From an uncultured Lachnospiraceae bacterium (lineage in GTDB: Bacteria > Bacillota > Clostridia > Lachnospirales > Lachnospiraceae): DNA of 6,104 nt. Location of the stretch: contig CAMPAX010000147.1 in the NCBI GenBank assembly GCA_946633495.1, forward strand, positions 1 through 6,104, given 5' to 3'. Below, piece by piece: positions 5,954 to 6,104 of this stretch; position 1 is the stretch's first letter; the number at the start of each line of letters is the position of its first letter. The notes below the pieces were generated by a model that was not told the DNA's origin, searched no databases, and saw only the letters and a list, made by a program, of their open reading frames with translations. Position numbers and translations under genes: made by a program.

Positions 5954-6104
5954 AATCCCTCTTGATCTAAGTCTGTTCCGATTTTCTCTTCGCTATTTCG
6001 ACGATGCCCCGGGGCGAGCGCCATTTCACATAACGCCGTCCTGCTGCGCATAAAATGATGCTGGGGTCAAAAGGTATTTTGCCCCCAGCTGATGATCCGC
6101 AGCA
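5954..6104 (-). other. Leader or intergenic region upstream of the rlmL-like gene
   Basis: These 151 bases contain no gene I can confirm. They include the inverted repeat at 6060-6089 and a perfect 10-bp palindrome, GCCCCGGGGC, at 6006-6015. On the minus strand one frame stays open from the window edge through 45 codons to a TAG at 5969-5967, and a second stays open for 25 codons to a TGA at 6028-6026. Either could be the tail of an upstream gene, but neither resembles a protein I know. I found no convincing promoter: TTGACC (6070-6065) has no -10 box at the right distance. Confidence 0.5.
6060..6089. repeat. Inverted repeat, 13-bp arms with one mismatch, 4-base loop
   Basis: The left arm GCTGGGGTCAAAA (6060-6072) pairs with the right arm TTTTGCCCCCAGC (6077-6089) at 12 of 13 positions around a GGTA loop. 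In RNA from either strand this should fold into a stable hairpin. On the minus strand it is followed by ATCATTTTAT, a poor U tract, so it could be a weak terminator of an upstream gene, an attenuator, or a dispersed palindromic element. It begins about 107 bp before the rlmL-like start codon. Confidence 0.85.

Noticed and set aside
5069..5965. A 298-codon plus-strand open frame opposite the RNA methyltransferase
   Set aside because: Same reasoning: it mirrors a firmly identified gene, has no family features, and its composition is that of an antisense frame.
6065..6070. TTGACC as a -35 promoter box for the operon
   Set aside because: It lies inside the inverted repeat and no acceptable -10 hexamer occurs 16-18 bp downstream on the minus strand.

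Overview
The window holds five protein genes, all on the minus strand and read from the right edge to the left, plus two short repeat structures. Close spacing, strong AGGAG-type ribosome binding sites, a roughly even base composition and the protein families (a YpsC-type RNA methyltransferase, a papain-like peptidase with lectin-like tail, adjacent rdgB and yfcE/ysnB homologues, an iron-sulfur RlmD-type methyltransferase) point to a Gram-positive anaerobe of the class Clostridia. A Lachnospiraceae-like host is my best guess, from family resemblance only.

Layout in order of transcription. Bases 6104-5954 are a leader with no confirmed gene; it contains a 13-bp-arm inverted repeat (6060-6089) and a GC palindrome. 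Bases 5953-4784 encode a THUMP-domain class I RNA methyltransferase of the RlmL/YpsC family. After 27 bp, 4756-3059 encode a membrane-anchored, secreted papain-like (C1) cysteine peptidase that starts at TTG. After another 27 bp comes rdgB (3031-2441), the XTP/dITP pyrophosphatase. After 29 bp comes a YfcE/YsnB metallophosphoesterase (2411-1920), whose start I place 21 bp downstream of the longest open frame because of a perfect AGGAGG. A 225-bp gap follows, half of it a 20-bp tandem repeat (1781-1894). Last is a 23S rRNA m5U methyltransferase of the RlmD family (from 1694), cut by the left window edge a few codons before its expected end.

The first four genes look like one operon; the fifth may be read through or have its own signal in the repeat-bearing gap. 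Functionally the set is mostly housekeeping: two enzymes that modify rRNA, one that cleans the nucleotide pool, one metal-dependent phosphoesterase. The exported peptidase is the odd member. I see no mobile element, CRISPR array, defence system, RNA gene or convincing promoter. The most unusual items are the tandem repeat, two acidic low-complexity insertions inside the RlmD protein, and the leader inverted repeat. I found no clear new biological system.
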